Of a stretch of 64,000 nt of DNA, positions 43,395 through 51,994 are shown in pieces; within the stretch, counting starts at the first letter, position 1; every line of letters begins with the position of its first letter. Both the position numbers and the translations under genes were made by a program. The notes under the pieces are model-generated. The model was not told where the DNA came from. It saw only the letters and a program-made list of their open reading frames with translations, and made no database searches. The DNA is from Paenibacillus agilis (lineage in GTDB: Bacteria > Bacillota > Bacilli > Paenibacillales > Paenibacillaceae). The DNA lies in assembly GCF_007786455.1 (NCBI RefSeq), contig NZ_VNJK01000001.1, positions 1,386,074 to 1,450,073 on the forward strand, in the 5' to 3' direction.

Positions 43395-45143
43395 ATGAGG
43401 GCTTTACAGCATCATCGAACAGGATATTTTCCGTTTGGTTACAAATTGTTAGTGACGTATGCCATATTCATTATTGTTCCTCTAATTGTCATTGGAATCG
43501 TATCCTATAGTATGTATGTTGAATCGGTGCGCAAGCAGACACAGACTACGATTCACGGTACATTGCAGCAAATTAAGGATAATATTCATTATCGAATTAA
43601 TGATGTGATAAGGGTATCATCCACCATTTATTATGATTATAACTTAGCTGATGCGATTCGCTACTATGAAGAAGGCTGGGAAACGCATGAGAAAACAATT
43701 AAGATTATCGTACCTACCTTGCATAATGCCATTACTTCAACAAACTTGAAAATATGGGCGTCTGTTTTTTTTCATAATGAAACACTTCCAGAAATATATT
43801 ATCAATCCTTCATGAATGAACAACCAGATGAGACTGGGCGAACCTATAACATTTTTCACACAAAACGAATAAAAGAACAATCTTGGTACCAGGAACATCC
43901 TGTTGAACAGTACAGTAGAACATGGGCGTGGAGACAAGTGCAGTCTGATGCTGATTTTGGAAGAATCTCTTTGCTTCGTAGAATCGTTGATATTCAGCAG
44001 CCCTTAGATATGAAAGAAATTGGATTTGTGAGAATTAGTATTAAGTTGTCTGATTTATTCGAAAGTGTCGATTACGCTAAAATTGGCGATGGAAGTATAT
44101 TGACGGTTAGGGATAGATACGGAAATACTGTCTATCGTTCTGCAGCTAGTTCAGCCGAAGATCACTCACGTGTAAATGATGAAACGTTTATGACGATTGA
44201 AGAAGCGTTAGATGACGGTGGATGGGTATTAACCGCATCGATACCTACTACGATCGTAGAGCAAGACGCGAAGCGTATTCGAATGTTTACGATATGGGTA
44301 GGTCTTTCCTGCCTCATCATATGTACGTTCGCGGCTATTTTCATCTCTAGGCATTTTTCATTGCGAGTCAATAAATTAATTACCATATTGAATGCATTCC
44401 GTGAAGGGGACCTCCATAAACGAGTCCATTTACGCAACAAAGATGAATTCTCTGAAATCGGAAATGCGATTAATGAGATGGGAGAAAACATTGGGGATTT
44501 AATCAAAGAAGTGTATGTGACTCAACTTCAGAAGAAAGAAGCTGAACTAGAATCTTTACAGGCTCAGATCAATCCTCATTTCTTGTACAACACACTATCA
44601 TCAATTAGTAGATTGGCCAAGTTCGGGGATACAGAAAGATTACATCAAATGGTGATGGGATTGGCAAAGTTTTATCGCTTAACGTTGAATGACGGTAGGA
44701 CGAATATTCCACTAGCTACGGAACTAGAGCAAGCACAAGCTTATATTGAGATTCAGAAAATTAAATTCGGCGAACGGATGGACGTGCTATTTTTAATAGA
44801 TAGTGATATATGGCCTTATCAAACGATTAAGTTAATCGTACAGCCGTTTCTTGAAAATGTATTCGAGCATGCATGGTGCGGGGATCGGATTCATGTTCGT
44901 ATTGAAGTTCAATGTATGGAGGAGCAGATCAAAATTAGGATTATTGATGATGGCGTCGGAATGACAATGGAACGCATTAGTCATATTTTTGATTCGCAAG
45001 ACCATGTGAACGGTGGGTATGGAATTCGTAATGTTCATCAGCGCATACGGTTGCAGTATGGTGAACAATATGGAGTTAACATTTTTAGCCGAATCGGAAT
45101 CGGAACCGTTGTTGAAATCTCAGTTCCGGCTGTTAGACGATAA
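43395..45143 (+). CDS. YesM-type sensor histidine kinase
   Basis: 582 residues. TM1 (about 18-38), an extracellular dCache-like sensor of about 260 residues, TM2 (about 300-320), HAMP, His_kinase domain with AQINPHFLYNTLSSISRLA (phospho-His), and an HATPase with VQPFLENVFEHAW and YGIRNVHQRI. The start is uncertain: ATG 43395 is used; GTG 43386 would add three residues. Senses an extracellular ligand, probably sugar or loaded binding protein. Confidence 0.92.
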   Translation: MRALQHHRTGYFPFGYKLLVTYAIFIIVPLIVIGIVSYSMYVESVRKQTQTTIHGTLQQIKDNIHYRINDVIRVSSTIYYDYNLADAIRYYEEGWETHEKTIKIIVPTLHNAITSTNLKIWASVFFHNETLPEIYYQSFMNEQPDETGRTYNIFHTKRIKEQSWYQEHPVEQYSRTWAWRQVQSDADFGRISLLRRIVDIQQPLDMKEIGFVRISIKLSDLFESVDYAKIGDGSILTVRDRYGNTVYRSAASSAEDHSRVNDETFMTIEEALDDGGWVLTASIPTTIVEQDAKRIRMFTIWVGLSCLIICTFAAIFISRHFSLRVNKLITILNAFREGDLHKRVHLRNKDEFSEIGNAINEMGENIGDLIKEVYVTQLQKKEAELESLQAQINPHFLYNTLSSISRLAKFGDTERLHQMVMGLAKFYRLTLNDGRTNIPLATELEQAQAYIEIQKIKFGERMDVLFLIDSDIWPYQTIKLIVQPFLENVFEHAWCGDRIHVRIEVQCMEEQIKIRIIDDGVGMTMERISHIFDSQDHVNGGYGIRNVHQRIRLQYGEQYGVNIFSRIGIGTVVEISVPAVRR

Positions 45144-45237
45144 TATGGTTATATATGTTTAAAGGTGTAGGTCTTTTCCGATTTGCTGACTGTACACATT
45201 TTTATGATTCTATCATTTATATGGAGGGCTGCTTCGT

Positions 45238-45345
45238 ATGATGCGTCTATTTTGCTTATATGTACGACCGTATTTGATCCATCTCAGTCATAAAGCAATA
45301 TGCGTATGTAAACGAATGAGCATGGTGACAGGCGATGTTACATAA
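45238..45345 (+). CDS. 35-residue ORF overlapping the PBP start
   Basis: Two adjacent ATGs follow GGAGGG by ten bases. The product begins MMRLFCLYVRPYLIHLSHKA and ends in MVTGDVT; it is basic, with three cysteines. Its stop (45343-45345) lies 8 bases inside the PBP gene, whose own ribosome binding site is weak, so it may serve translational coupling rather than make a functional peptide. Confidence 0.45.
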   Translation: MMRLFCLYVRPYLIHLSHKAICVCKRMSMVTGDVT

Positions 45346-47479
45346 TAAACGAATCCGTATTCGTTCACTCGTTCTAGGCGGCTTCTTCATAATATGTGTT
45401 GCCGTTATTCTGATAAGACTTTTCTGGATTCAAGTCGTCAATTTTGAATTTTATGAAAAGCATAACAACAAGACTTGGGCTTATGAGGTTAAAATGCCTG
45501 CACATCGTGGTGATATTGTTGACCGCAATGGGAAGGTGCTTGCTGCAAGCGCACCATCTTATCATGTCGTACTGCATCCTGAAATGGTGAGAGATAACAA
45601 ACGTGAAGCTGATGTTGCACGTGAACTATCACGACTATTAGGAACAACAGAGTCCAAGGTAATGGAGCTCGTTAATAAAAAAAAGACGCAAGTTGAATTA
45701 CACCCACAAGGACGCAACTTACCTTATGACAGGCTGGAAGAGTTCAATCAAACATTTGGACAGTCTCGTATCCAAGGACAAGACATTGTGTTCTATGAGT
45801 ACGGTGTGCGATTGCAGAGAGATACGAAGCGTTATTATCCCTATAATGAAACAGCTGCACATATTCTGGGTTATATCGATCGAGAAGGTAAACCGATTAT
45901 GGGTGTTGAAGCTGAACTAGATAACATCTTGTCTGGCAAGGACGGCTCTGTAAAGGGACAGCGCGATCTCCGGGGTTATCCATTGCCGCAATCGAAGCCA
46001 GAAGTCGTTCAACCGAAAGATGGGCAGCAGGTTCAATTAACGATCGATGTTGATATTCAGAAAATTTTAGAGGATTCTATGCGAGATATGTTGCGGAAAT
46101 GGAATCCAAAGTTTGCAGTAGGCTACGTCATGGATCCGAAGACGATGGAAATATTAGCGATGGCAAGTGCGCCGACGTTCAATCCGAATTCGTATTGGGA
46201 TTCAGATCCGATACGAGATATGAAGAACAATGCACTTTACTCACGTTTTGAACCGGGATCAACTTTCAAACTTGTGACGTTGGCTGCAGCTGTGGAAGAG
46301 AAGAAGTTTAATGCTGAAGACAAGTTTCTATCTGGTGAAATTAAGGTCGGAGTTGATAGACTTCGTGATGTCAAAAGAGGTGGCTGGGGCACAATAGACT
46401 ATTTAACAGGAGTTAAAAAATCAAGTAATGTTGGTTTCGTTAAAATGGGTCAGGCTCTTGGAGAAGATATGTTTATGAGCTATGCCGATGCTTTTGGCAT
46501 GAATGGAAATACGGGGGTTGAATTAGGCGATGTAGCGGGTTTTGTCAGGTATAACCGACCAGTAGAATTTGCAACAACCACCTTTGGTCAGGGCGGCGTA
46601 GTTATTAATGGGCTTCAAATGACGTCTGCCTATGCGGCTGTTGCCAATGGTGGTGAATGGATGACACCTCAACTGATTAAGAGTGATATTCCACCTAGTG
46701 ATAGCAATGAGCATAAGGATGAGCGTAGGCGAGTCATATCCGTTGCATCAGCTAAACAAGTGTCTGAGATATTAGAGGAGGTAGTACTTGATGGAACTGG
46801 GCAGACTGCACAAATACCTGGTATTCGAGTAGCGGGGAAGACAGGTACGGCCCAAAGACCAAAAAATGGCGGTGGATACTCCGATCATACATGGATGGTC
46901 TCCTTTGCAGGCTATGCCCCTGTTGAAGATCCAAAGTATGTCATTGGCATTTTTGTAGATGATCCGCAATTAGGCGGGGACTATACGCTGGCGAGCCAAG
47001 TTGCGATGCCTGTATTCAAGTCAACTATGGAGCGAAGTTTGCGTTTAAGTGGTGTAGTGCCCTCAACCGAAGAGAAGGCTAAGGCTGCTACCAGGTATCA
47101 ACGTAAAATGCCGGATGTAACATCCAAGCCCGTTGGAGATGCGGTAAAGGCCATTCAAGCAGAAGGGATGAAGATTCGTCGATTCGGCCAAGGGGATAAG
47201 GTGTTGAAGCAATATCCATCCGCGCAAACAGCCCTTTCAAAAGGATCGACGGTGTATATTTTGACAGACAAGCCTGAAAATATTCCGACGCCTGTATTTG
47301 ATGGGTTGTCGCTCCGGGATGTACTTGCAATAAGCTCCTTCCTCGGCATCAAAGTGCGTGTAGAAGGGGAAGGGTATGTGACTGAGCAGACAAAAATTTC
47401 ATCAGAGGGTCAGCCGACGGAAGTGATGTTGAAGCTGGCATCTCGAACCGAAGCTGCACAAGCTCCAGATTCTGGTTGA
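45335..47479 (+). CDS. Class B penicillin-binding protein with PASTA domains, SpoVD/PBP2B type
   Basis: 714 residues. N-terminal membrane anchor (about 10-30), PBP dimerisation domain (about 50-210; PAHRGDIVDRNGKVLA), transpeptidase domain with active-site Ser309 in STFK, SxN as SSN, and KTGTAQ; two C-terminal PASTA-like domains (about 590-645 and 646-705). Transpeptidase for cell division or spore cortex peptidoglycan. It is outside a dcw cluster, so likely a SpoVD or PBP2B paralogue. Confidence 0.92.
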   Translation: MLHNKRIRIRSLVLGGFFIICVAVILIRLFWIQVVNFEFYEKHNNKTWAYEVKMPAHRGDIVDRNGKVLAASAPSYHVVLHPEMVRDNKREADVARELSRLLGTTESKVMELVNKKKTQVELHPQGRNLPYDRLEEFNQTFGQSRIQGQDIVFYEYGVRLQRDTKRYYPYNETAAHILGYIDREGKPIMGVEAELDNILSGKDGSVKGQRDLRGYPLPQSKPEVVQPKDGQQVQLTIDVDIQKILEDSMRDMLRKWNPKFAVGYVMDPKTMEILAMASAPTFNPNSYWDSDPIRDMKNNALYSRFEPGSTFKLVTLAAAVEEKKFNAEDKFLSGEIKVGVDRLRDVKRGGWGTIDYLTGVKKSSNVGFVKMGQALGEDMFMSYADAFGMNGNTGVELGDVAGFVRYNRPVEFATTTFGQGGVVINGLQMTSAYAAVANGGEWMTPQLIKSDIPPSDSNEHKDERRRVISVASAKQVSEILEEVVLDGTGQTAQIPGIRVAGKTGTAQRPKNGGGYSDHTWMVSFAGYAPVEDPKYVIGIFVDDPQLGGDYTLASQVAMPVFKSTMERSLRLSGVVPSTEEKAKAATRYQRKMPDVTSKPVGDAVKAIQAEGMKIRRFGQGDKVLKQYPSAQTALSKGSTVYILTDKPENIPTPVFDGLSLRDVLAISSFLGIKVRVEGEGYVTEQTKISSEGQPTEVMLKLASRTEAAQAPDSG

Positions 47480-47558
47480 CAATAATGATGGGTAGTTGTT
47501 ACAATCCCTCTTAATATTTTTATATCAATTTAAACATATAGAGACGGAGGGGCTTGCG

Positions 47559-48149
47559 ATGCCGCATATTTTGGGCCAGAGGATTCGGTTAAGAGAGTAT
47601 CGTAAAGAAGATATAGAAGAGATTCGCAAATGGGTAAATGACGGAACCGTTACCTCTGGACTTCATGATCTTTTTCAAGTACCCCAATCGATGAGTATGA
47701 CAGAATCCTTTGTAGAAATGAGAATGAAACCTTCGCACAAGGAGTACGGCTTCGTTATTGCTGAGCTGGATTCAGAGGCTTACATTGGACAAGTCGATTT
47801 GCAGGTCGATTGGAACAATCGAACGGGTGCTTTTGGGGTCGTGATTGGTAATAAAGCTTATCATGGAGCTGGTTATGGTGAGGAAGCATTGCGTCTGTTG
47901 ATGGTATTTGCTTTTGATCAATTAGGCTTGCATCGTCTGCAGCTCGATGTAATCAGCAACAATGAACGTGCATACCGCTGTTATATTCGATGTGGGTTTA
48001 CAGAGGAAGGTCGTTTGAGAGAGCGAATATATCGAGACGGAATGTATCTTGACTTCATCGCTATGGGCATATTGCGTCCAGAATTTGATCAGGATGAACG
48101 GAACCAAGTATTTAGGAAACTGGCGGCTTGGAATTCACAAGCAACATAG
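47559..48149 (+). CDS. GNAT acetyltransferase, RimJ/RimL type
   Basis: 196 residues. RLREYRKEDIEEIRKWVND at the start is the RimJ/SpeG-like opening; the acetyl-CoA loop is VVIGNKAYHGAGYGEEALRL, and LQLDVISNNERAYRCYIRCG is motif B. The start is ATG 47559, seven bases after ACGGAGGGG; a frame from 47496 would run through the spacer. Acceptor unknown. Confidence 0.9.
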   Translation: MPHILGQRIRLREYRKEDIEEIRKWVNDGTVTSGLHDLFQVPQSMSMTESFVEMRMKPSHKEYGFVIAELDSEAYIGQVDLQVDWNNRTGAFGVVIGNKAYHGAGYGEEALRLLMVFAFDQLGLHRLQLDVISNNERAYRCYIRCGFTEEGRLRERIYRDGMYLDFIAMGILRPEFDQDERNQVFRKLAAWNSQAT

Positions 48150-48171
48150 GATATTTGCTATCATGTAAGGA

Positions 48172-48221
48172 AAAGAGGGAAGATAAGCGACAACTATTGT
48201 CGTATATCTTCCCTCTTTTTG
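48172..48221. terminator. Bidirectional terminator between convergent genes
   Basis: AAAGAGGGAAGATA pairs with TATCTTCCCTCTTT, with inner CGACAA/TTGTCG; T-tract on plus, A-tract upstream serving the minus strand. Confidence 0.93.
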
Positions 48222-48246
48222 TAGCTTCGTATGTGTAGTAAATATT

Positions 48247-49104
48247 CTAGCTGTTTGTTGCGAAGACGATACCGATGGTATTCGGTCCACAATGGCTTGA
48301 AATGACACAGCCTGTATACGAAGTGTACACATGCTTAGCCCCTGTTAGCAGCTTAAGTTGCTCTACCACATAGGCTGCATCTTCATCAGAATAGGAATGA
48401 GTCACGAATATCGTGTCATTATCCATTTGATTTTTCAAGTTCAATGGATTGCTTAGAAGCTGCTCCAGTGCTTTTTCGCGTTTACCGCGAACTTTGCTGG
48501 CTGCAATCATTTTTCCATCTACAACTTTAATAACTGGTCGAATACGCAGCAGTGTACCGATGATGTTCTGCAAGCTGCTGCATCTGCCACCTTTGTGTAA
48601 ATAGTCGAGCGTATCGATAATGAATTCGGTTTCGATATGCTTTCTCATTTCTTGTATGTGTGCGATGATATCTTCTATGCTGTTTCCAGCTTCGGCCATG
48701 CGTGCGGCACGCAGTACTTGAATACCAATTCCTGTTGATAAATTCATGGAATCAATAACGTAAATACGGCCAGAATGTTCTTCAAGCATTTGAGCTGCGA
48801 TGATCGCATTTTGAATGGTCGAAGAAAGCTCTGTAGAAAGGCCGATATAGATGATATGTTGTCCAGCTTTAACGAACGGTTCGAACTTTGCGACAAAGTC
48901 ACCTGGAGATGGTGCAGCGGTTTTAGGCAGCTGACCTCCCTTGTCTACCATTTCATAAAGCTTGGCAGGGTCCATATCCACACCATCTTGGAACGCTTGA
49001 TCACCGAATGTCACATAAAGGGGGACAATTCCGATATCATGTTGTTCAATTAGTGATGGTGGTAGGTCGCATGTACTATCAGAAAATATTTTGATCGATG
49101 CCAT
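48247..49104 (-). CDS. DegV-family fatty-acid-binding protein
   Basis: 285 residues. Opens IKIFSDSTCDLPPSLIEQHD, the DegV signature (SDSxxDL), with QDGVDMDPAKLYEMVDKGG, KTAAPSPGDF and DSMNLSTGIGIQVLRAARMA. DegV/FakB proteins bind acyl chains and present them to fatty acid kinase. AGGAGG precedes the start by 7 bases. Confidence 0.93.
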   Translation of the reverse strand: MASIKIFSDSTCDLPPSLIEQHDIGIVPLYVTFGDQAFQDGVDMDPAKLYEMVDKGGQLPKTAAPSPGDFVAKFEPFVKAGQHIIYIGLSTELSSTIQNAIIAAQMLEEHSGRIYVIDSMNLSTGIGIQVLRAARMAEAGNSIEDIIAHIQEMRKHIETEFIIDTLDYLHKGGRCSSLQNIIGTLLRIRPVIKVVDGKMIAASKVRGKREKALEQLLSNPLNLKNQMDNDTIFVTHSYSDEDAAYVVEQLKLLTGAKHVYTSYTGCVISSHCGPNTIGIVFATNS

Positions 49105-49416
49105 TGTTTAACCTCCTGCAGCAATCTGACAATCTATCTATTATATAATGAATTCTCTCATAAAGACATCGTTTCTATTATACTTCAATTCATCATTTCA
49201 TTCACGCTTAAATATAGACCCTAATTATGGATGGGAAGACACTGATTGTATGTTAACTTATTTTAATTGCATGATCAAACGTTCTTGTTCGTTGCTTGAC
49301 TGCTTAATCAGCGGTATACTGGTTCACGTATGCAATATTCTATGTGTGCAACGGTAATTGTAATTAGAGATGAAGAGACAACAGGAGATTATTTCAACAA
49401 GGGAGTCGGTTGGCTT

Positions 49417-49983
49417 ATGAACCATGAACAACAAGCATTTAAAAGGATAATGTGGGGGCTAATTTTCTTAATTGATATACGGTTGTGGGGATTCTTGGAT
49501 ATCCTTCCCGATATATTTGGAATGCTATTAGTTTGGAAGTCTTTGTCTGAGTTGCAACAAACAGCTCCTTCCTTCTATCGCGCCAAGCGCTTTATGCCTG
49601 TAGTGCTCATACTGACTGGTTACGAGCTTATTGGGCCGTTTGTTGCAGGGGCAATGGGTCAACAATTATGGTTGTGGTCTGCGATTATTCAAAGTATAGC
49701 TATTTTGGCAACAAATATCTATTTAATCTGGCTGCTTAGTTCAGGAGTGCGTGAGTGGGCGAATAGCAGATCTTTATCAAAATTAGCGGATACAGCTAAG
49801 CGGCGAGGTTTGTTTTATGGGGTAGTTAACTTATTTGGTACAGTAATTATGCTGGCCTTTTCCATTGTTTCGCCATCCATATACAAATTGCTTGGACAAC
49901 CAATGTCATTTTTGTATGTTGTCCTGACAGTTATGGTTATTGCATTGTTTAAACAAGCAGCTGCGATTGCAGCTGAAAAGTAA
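49417..49983 (+). CDS. Hypothetical integral membrane protein
   Basis: 188 residues with about five hydrophobic segments (around 18-45, 62-85, 90-110, 135-155, 165-180). The start is ATG 49417, 11 bases after AAGGGAG; an earlier in-frame ATG at 49330 would add 29 hydrophilic residues without a site. No family recognised. Confidence 0.6.
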   Translation: MNHEQQAFKRIMWGLIFLIDIRLWGFLDILPDIFGMLLVWKSLSELQQTAPSFYRAKRFMPVVLILTGYELIGPFVAGAMGQQLWLWSAIIQSIAILATNIYLIWLLSSGVREWANSRSLSKLADTAKRRGLFYGVVNLFGTVIMLAFSIVSPSIYKLLGQPMSFLYVVLTVMVIALFKQAAAIAAEK

Positions 49984-49994
49984 AGAGATATTGT

Positions 49995-50068
49995 ATCCCC
50001 ACTTTAACTAGTTACCTGAGACCATTCATGCTCTCATAGAGGTGATGAACAAAGCGGGGATTTTTTTA
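49995..50068 (+). terminator. Long-loop terminator
   Basis: ATCCCC (49995-50000) pairs with GGGGAT (50056-50061), neighboured by CTTT/AAAG, followed by seven T. The 55-base loop holds an inner TCAT/ATGA pairing. Confidence 0.65.
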
Positions 50069-50218
50069 TTGCCTAATAACCGAAAATTCGACAACAAGAT
50101 ATGATAAACAATTTCATTATTTTATAAATATAATGAAATTACATGATCCATATTCAAATTTGTCGCTATTGAATACTTATCATACGGAATAATAAACGTT
50201 CGAGAAGAGGGTGATGGT

Positions 50219-51913
50219 ATGAATCATTATTTGTTCTATCGTAGAAGTCATCTCAATTGTTACAGGATTTCAGTTGCTCATCTTTTAATTAATTGTGGAC
50301 ATCAAGCAGAACATCTTTTTTATAATTCCTATGAAAGTGCTGATAAAATATACAAAGAACTACTAGAAGAGAAAAAGGGATTTTGGCTTTTTACTATGGA
50401 ATGCCTTGAGGACAATGACCTTTTGCAAGTAGGCGTAAAGTTTACTGATTTCGAAGGTTCATCTATTAGTGGAGCTGTACAGTTTATAGAATCGAATTTG
50501 CATGATGGAAATGTCGTGTTCGCTGGATTAAAGCCAAAGTATTTCCCAGAGCTTCATTTTATGGATGGAGAATCTACGCATTATATGATGATAGAGCAAT
50601 TTGTGAATCGTGAACATGCTGTATTAAATGATATTCGACATGTTGCTGGTGAAACGTACGATGCTGAATTTGTGCTCAATGTTGTCAGTCAATTAGAGTA
50701 TCCGCTGTTTTCTATGCGTGTGCAAGACATCGAGTTCTCTCCTGAATCAAAACAATTATTCCTCAATAGAGCGATACAGCAAATTATGCAGGAAAATGGA
50801 AGCAGTAGGTTGTTTGATAAAGCTGTAGAAATGATTAAGCAGCTGCCGCATGTAAGTATGGAAGAAAGGAAAGAAATTTTTCAAACTCTGTTGCAGTTGT
50901 TTGTCGTTCTATGTGGCTCAAGATATATGTTCTCCTGTTATGTAAAACTTCTTCAAGTTCCCTCGTATGTGACAGATATGCTGCATTACTGTTCCGATCT
51001 GGCGGAAGCCCTTAAAAATGTAATTATCAAAAAAGAAGCACAAATCCATATTTTAAAACAGTCTGTACAAATCGATGATGTAATTGAAAGATTGGATTGG
51101 TTGCGAGAATATGAGCGATTAACACTACTTGTTTTGAAAAAAGAAGTAGCTAAGGATATCGAGGCATCCTCATGGAACAAGCCCGAGCAATTAGTAAATG
51201 GTCCGTCTCAATTAAGAGCGCTGTCAGTCACGAGCGATAGTGTTGCTATTGAATGGGGAGCATCGATGTTGGCTGATCACGTCATAGCATTTGAAATTGT
51301 TATAAATGACATGGTTTATGAAACTAGAGTAACAAGATTCAAATTTCAGAACTTAAATCCGGATTCAGACTATCGTATCGTAGTTAGATCAAAAGATATT
51401 TACGGAAACGTGTCGCAATTGCAAGCAGAGATTGAAGTGAGAACAGAGCCTAACTTACTAGGGAAGGATTGGGCCCTAAATAAAGCAGTATTAGCATCAT
51501 CCGTTGAACCAGGCTTTGATGGCATGACTTTTCCAGCCAGCCATGTGGTAAATGGAAATAGTTCAACAAGATGGAGCAGCGAATTCTCTGCACCACAGTG
51601 GCTTTGTATTGACTTAGAAGAGAAAGTTGCAATCTCACGCGTTGTTGTTCAGTGGGAGTATTCTTTTGCAACGAAGTATGAAATCCAAGTGTCTGCTGAT
51701 AATGAAACATGGTCAACGATAAGTACAAAAGAGAAAGAGAGAAGAGAAGGTGAAGAAGAGGTAGAAGTGAGCGAAGAGGTCATTGTTTGCAATGGAGAGG
51801 GGAGATATGTTCGCATCCTCATGTTAGAAAGGGAAACCACCTATGGCTTTTCAATATGGAATGTACATGTATATGGACAAAAGGTAGCAAGCGAGTCGTT
51901 ATGCGAGGTTTAG
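50219..51913 (+). CDS. Predicted papain-like (BtrH-N-like) domain fused to Fn3 and discoidin domains
   Basis: 564 residues, no signal peptide. Residues 1-140 show the layout of a BtrH-N/C39-like papain fold: Cys14 in HLNCYRISVAHLL, His121 in ESTHYMMIEQF and Asn137/Asp138 in AVLND, the triad order Cys-His-Asn/Asp. An alpha-helical middle (about 170-320) follows, then a fibronectin type III domain (about 329-409) and an F5/8-type-C discoidin domain (about 416-553; NKAVLASS, VNGNSSTRWSSE, QWLCIDLEEKVAISRVVV, VHVYG). An acidic insert (EKERREGEEEVEVSEE) interrupts the discoidin domain. Start after AAGAGGGTGA. The domain combination is not one I recognise; a family assignment for residues 1-140 is inference. 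Confidence 0.75.
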   Translation: MNHYLFYRRSHLNCYRISVAHLLINCGHQAEHLFYNSYESADKIYKELLEEKKGFWLFTMECLEDNDLLQVGVKFTDFEGSSISGAVQFIESNLHDGNVVFAGLKPKYFPELHFMDGESTHYMMIEQFVNREHAVLNDIRHVAGETYDAEFVLNVVSQLEYPLFSMRVQDIEFSPESKQLFLNRAIQQIMQENGSSRLFDKAVEMIKQLPHVSMEERKEIFQTLLQLFVVLCGSRYMFSCYVKLLQVPSYVTDMLHYCSDLAEALKNVIIKKEAQIHILKQSVQIDDVIERLDWLREYERLTLLVLKKEVAKDIEASSWNKPEQLVNGPSQLRALSVTSDSVAIEWGASMLADHVIAFEIVINDMVYETRVTRFKFQNLNPDSDYRIVVRSKDIYGNVSQLQAEIEVRTEPNLLGKDWALNKAVLASSVEPGFDGMTFPASHVVNGNSSTRWSSEFSAPQWLCIDLEEKVAISRVVVQWEYSFATKYEIQVSADNETWSTISTKEKERREGEEEVEVSEEVIVCNGEGRYVRILMLERETTYGFSIWNVHVYGQKVASESLCEV

Positions 51914-51994
51914 TTCTCATGAGAAAAAGTGAGAAGCGTAACTTCCGTCATTCAGTAATGTAGCGATTATTTGAATGACGGAGTATCTTTTTCT

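Noticed and set aside
47480-47558. Extension of the RimJ/RimL-type gene upstream to 47496
   Set aside because: ACGGAGGGG lies just before ATG 47559, and the extension is not family-like.
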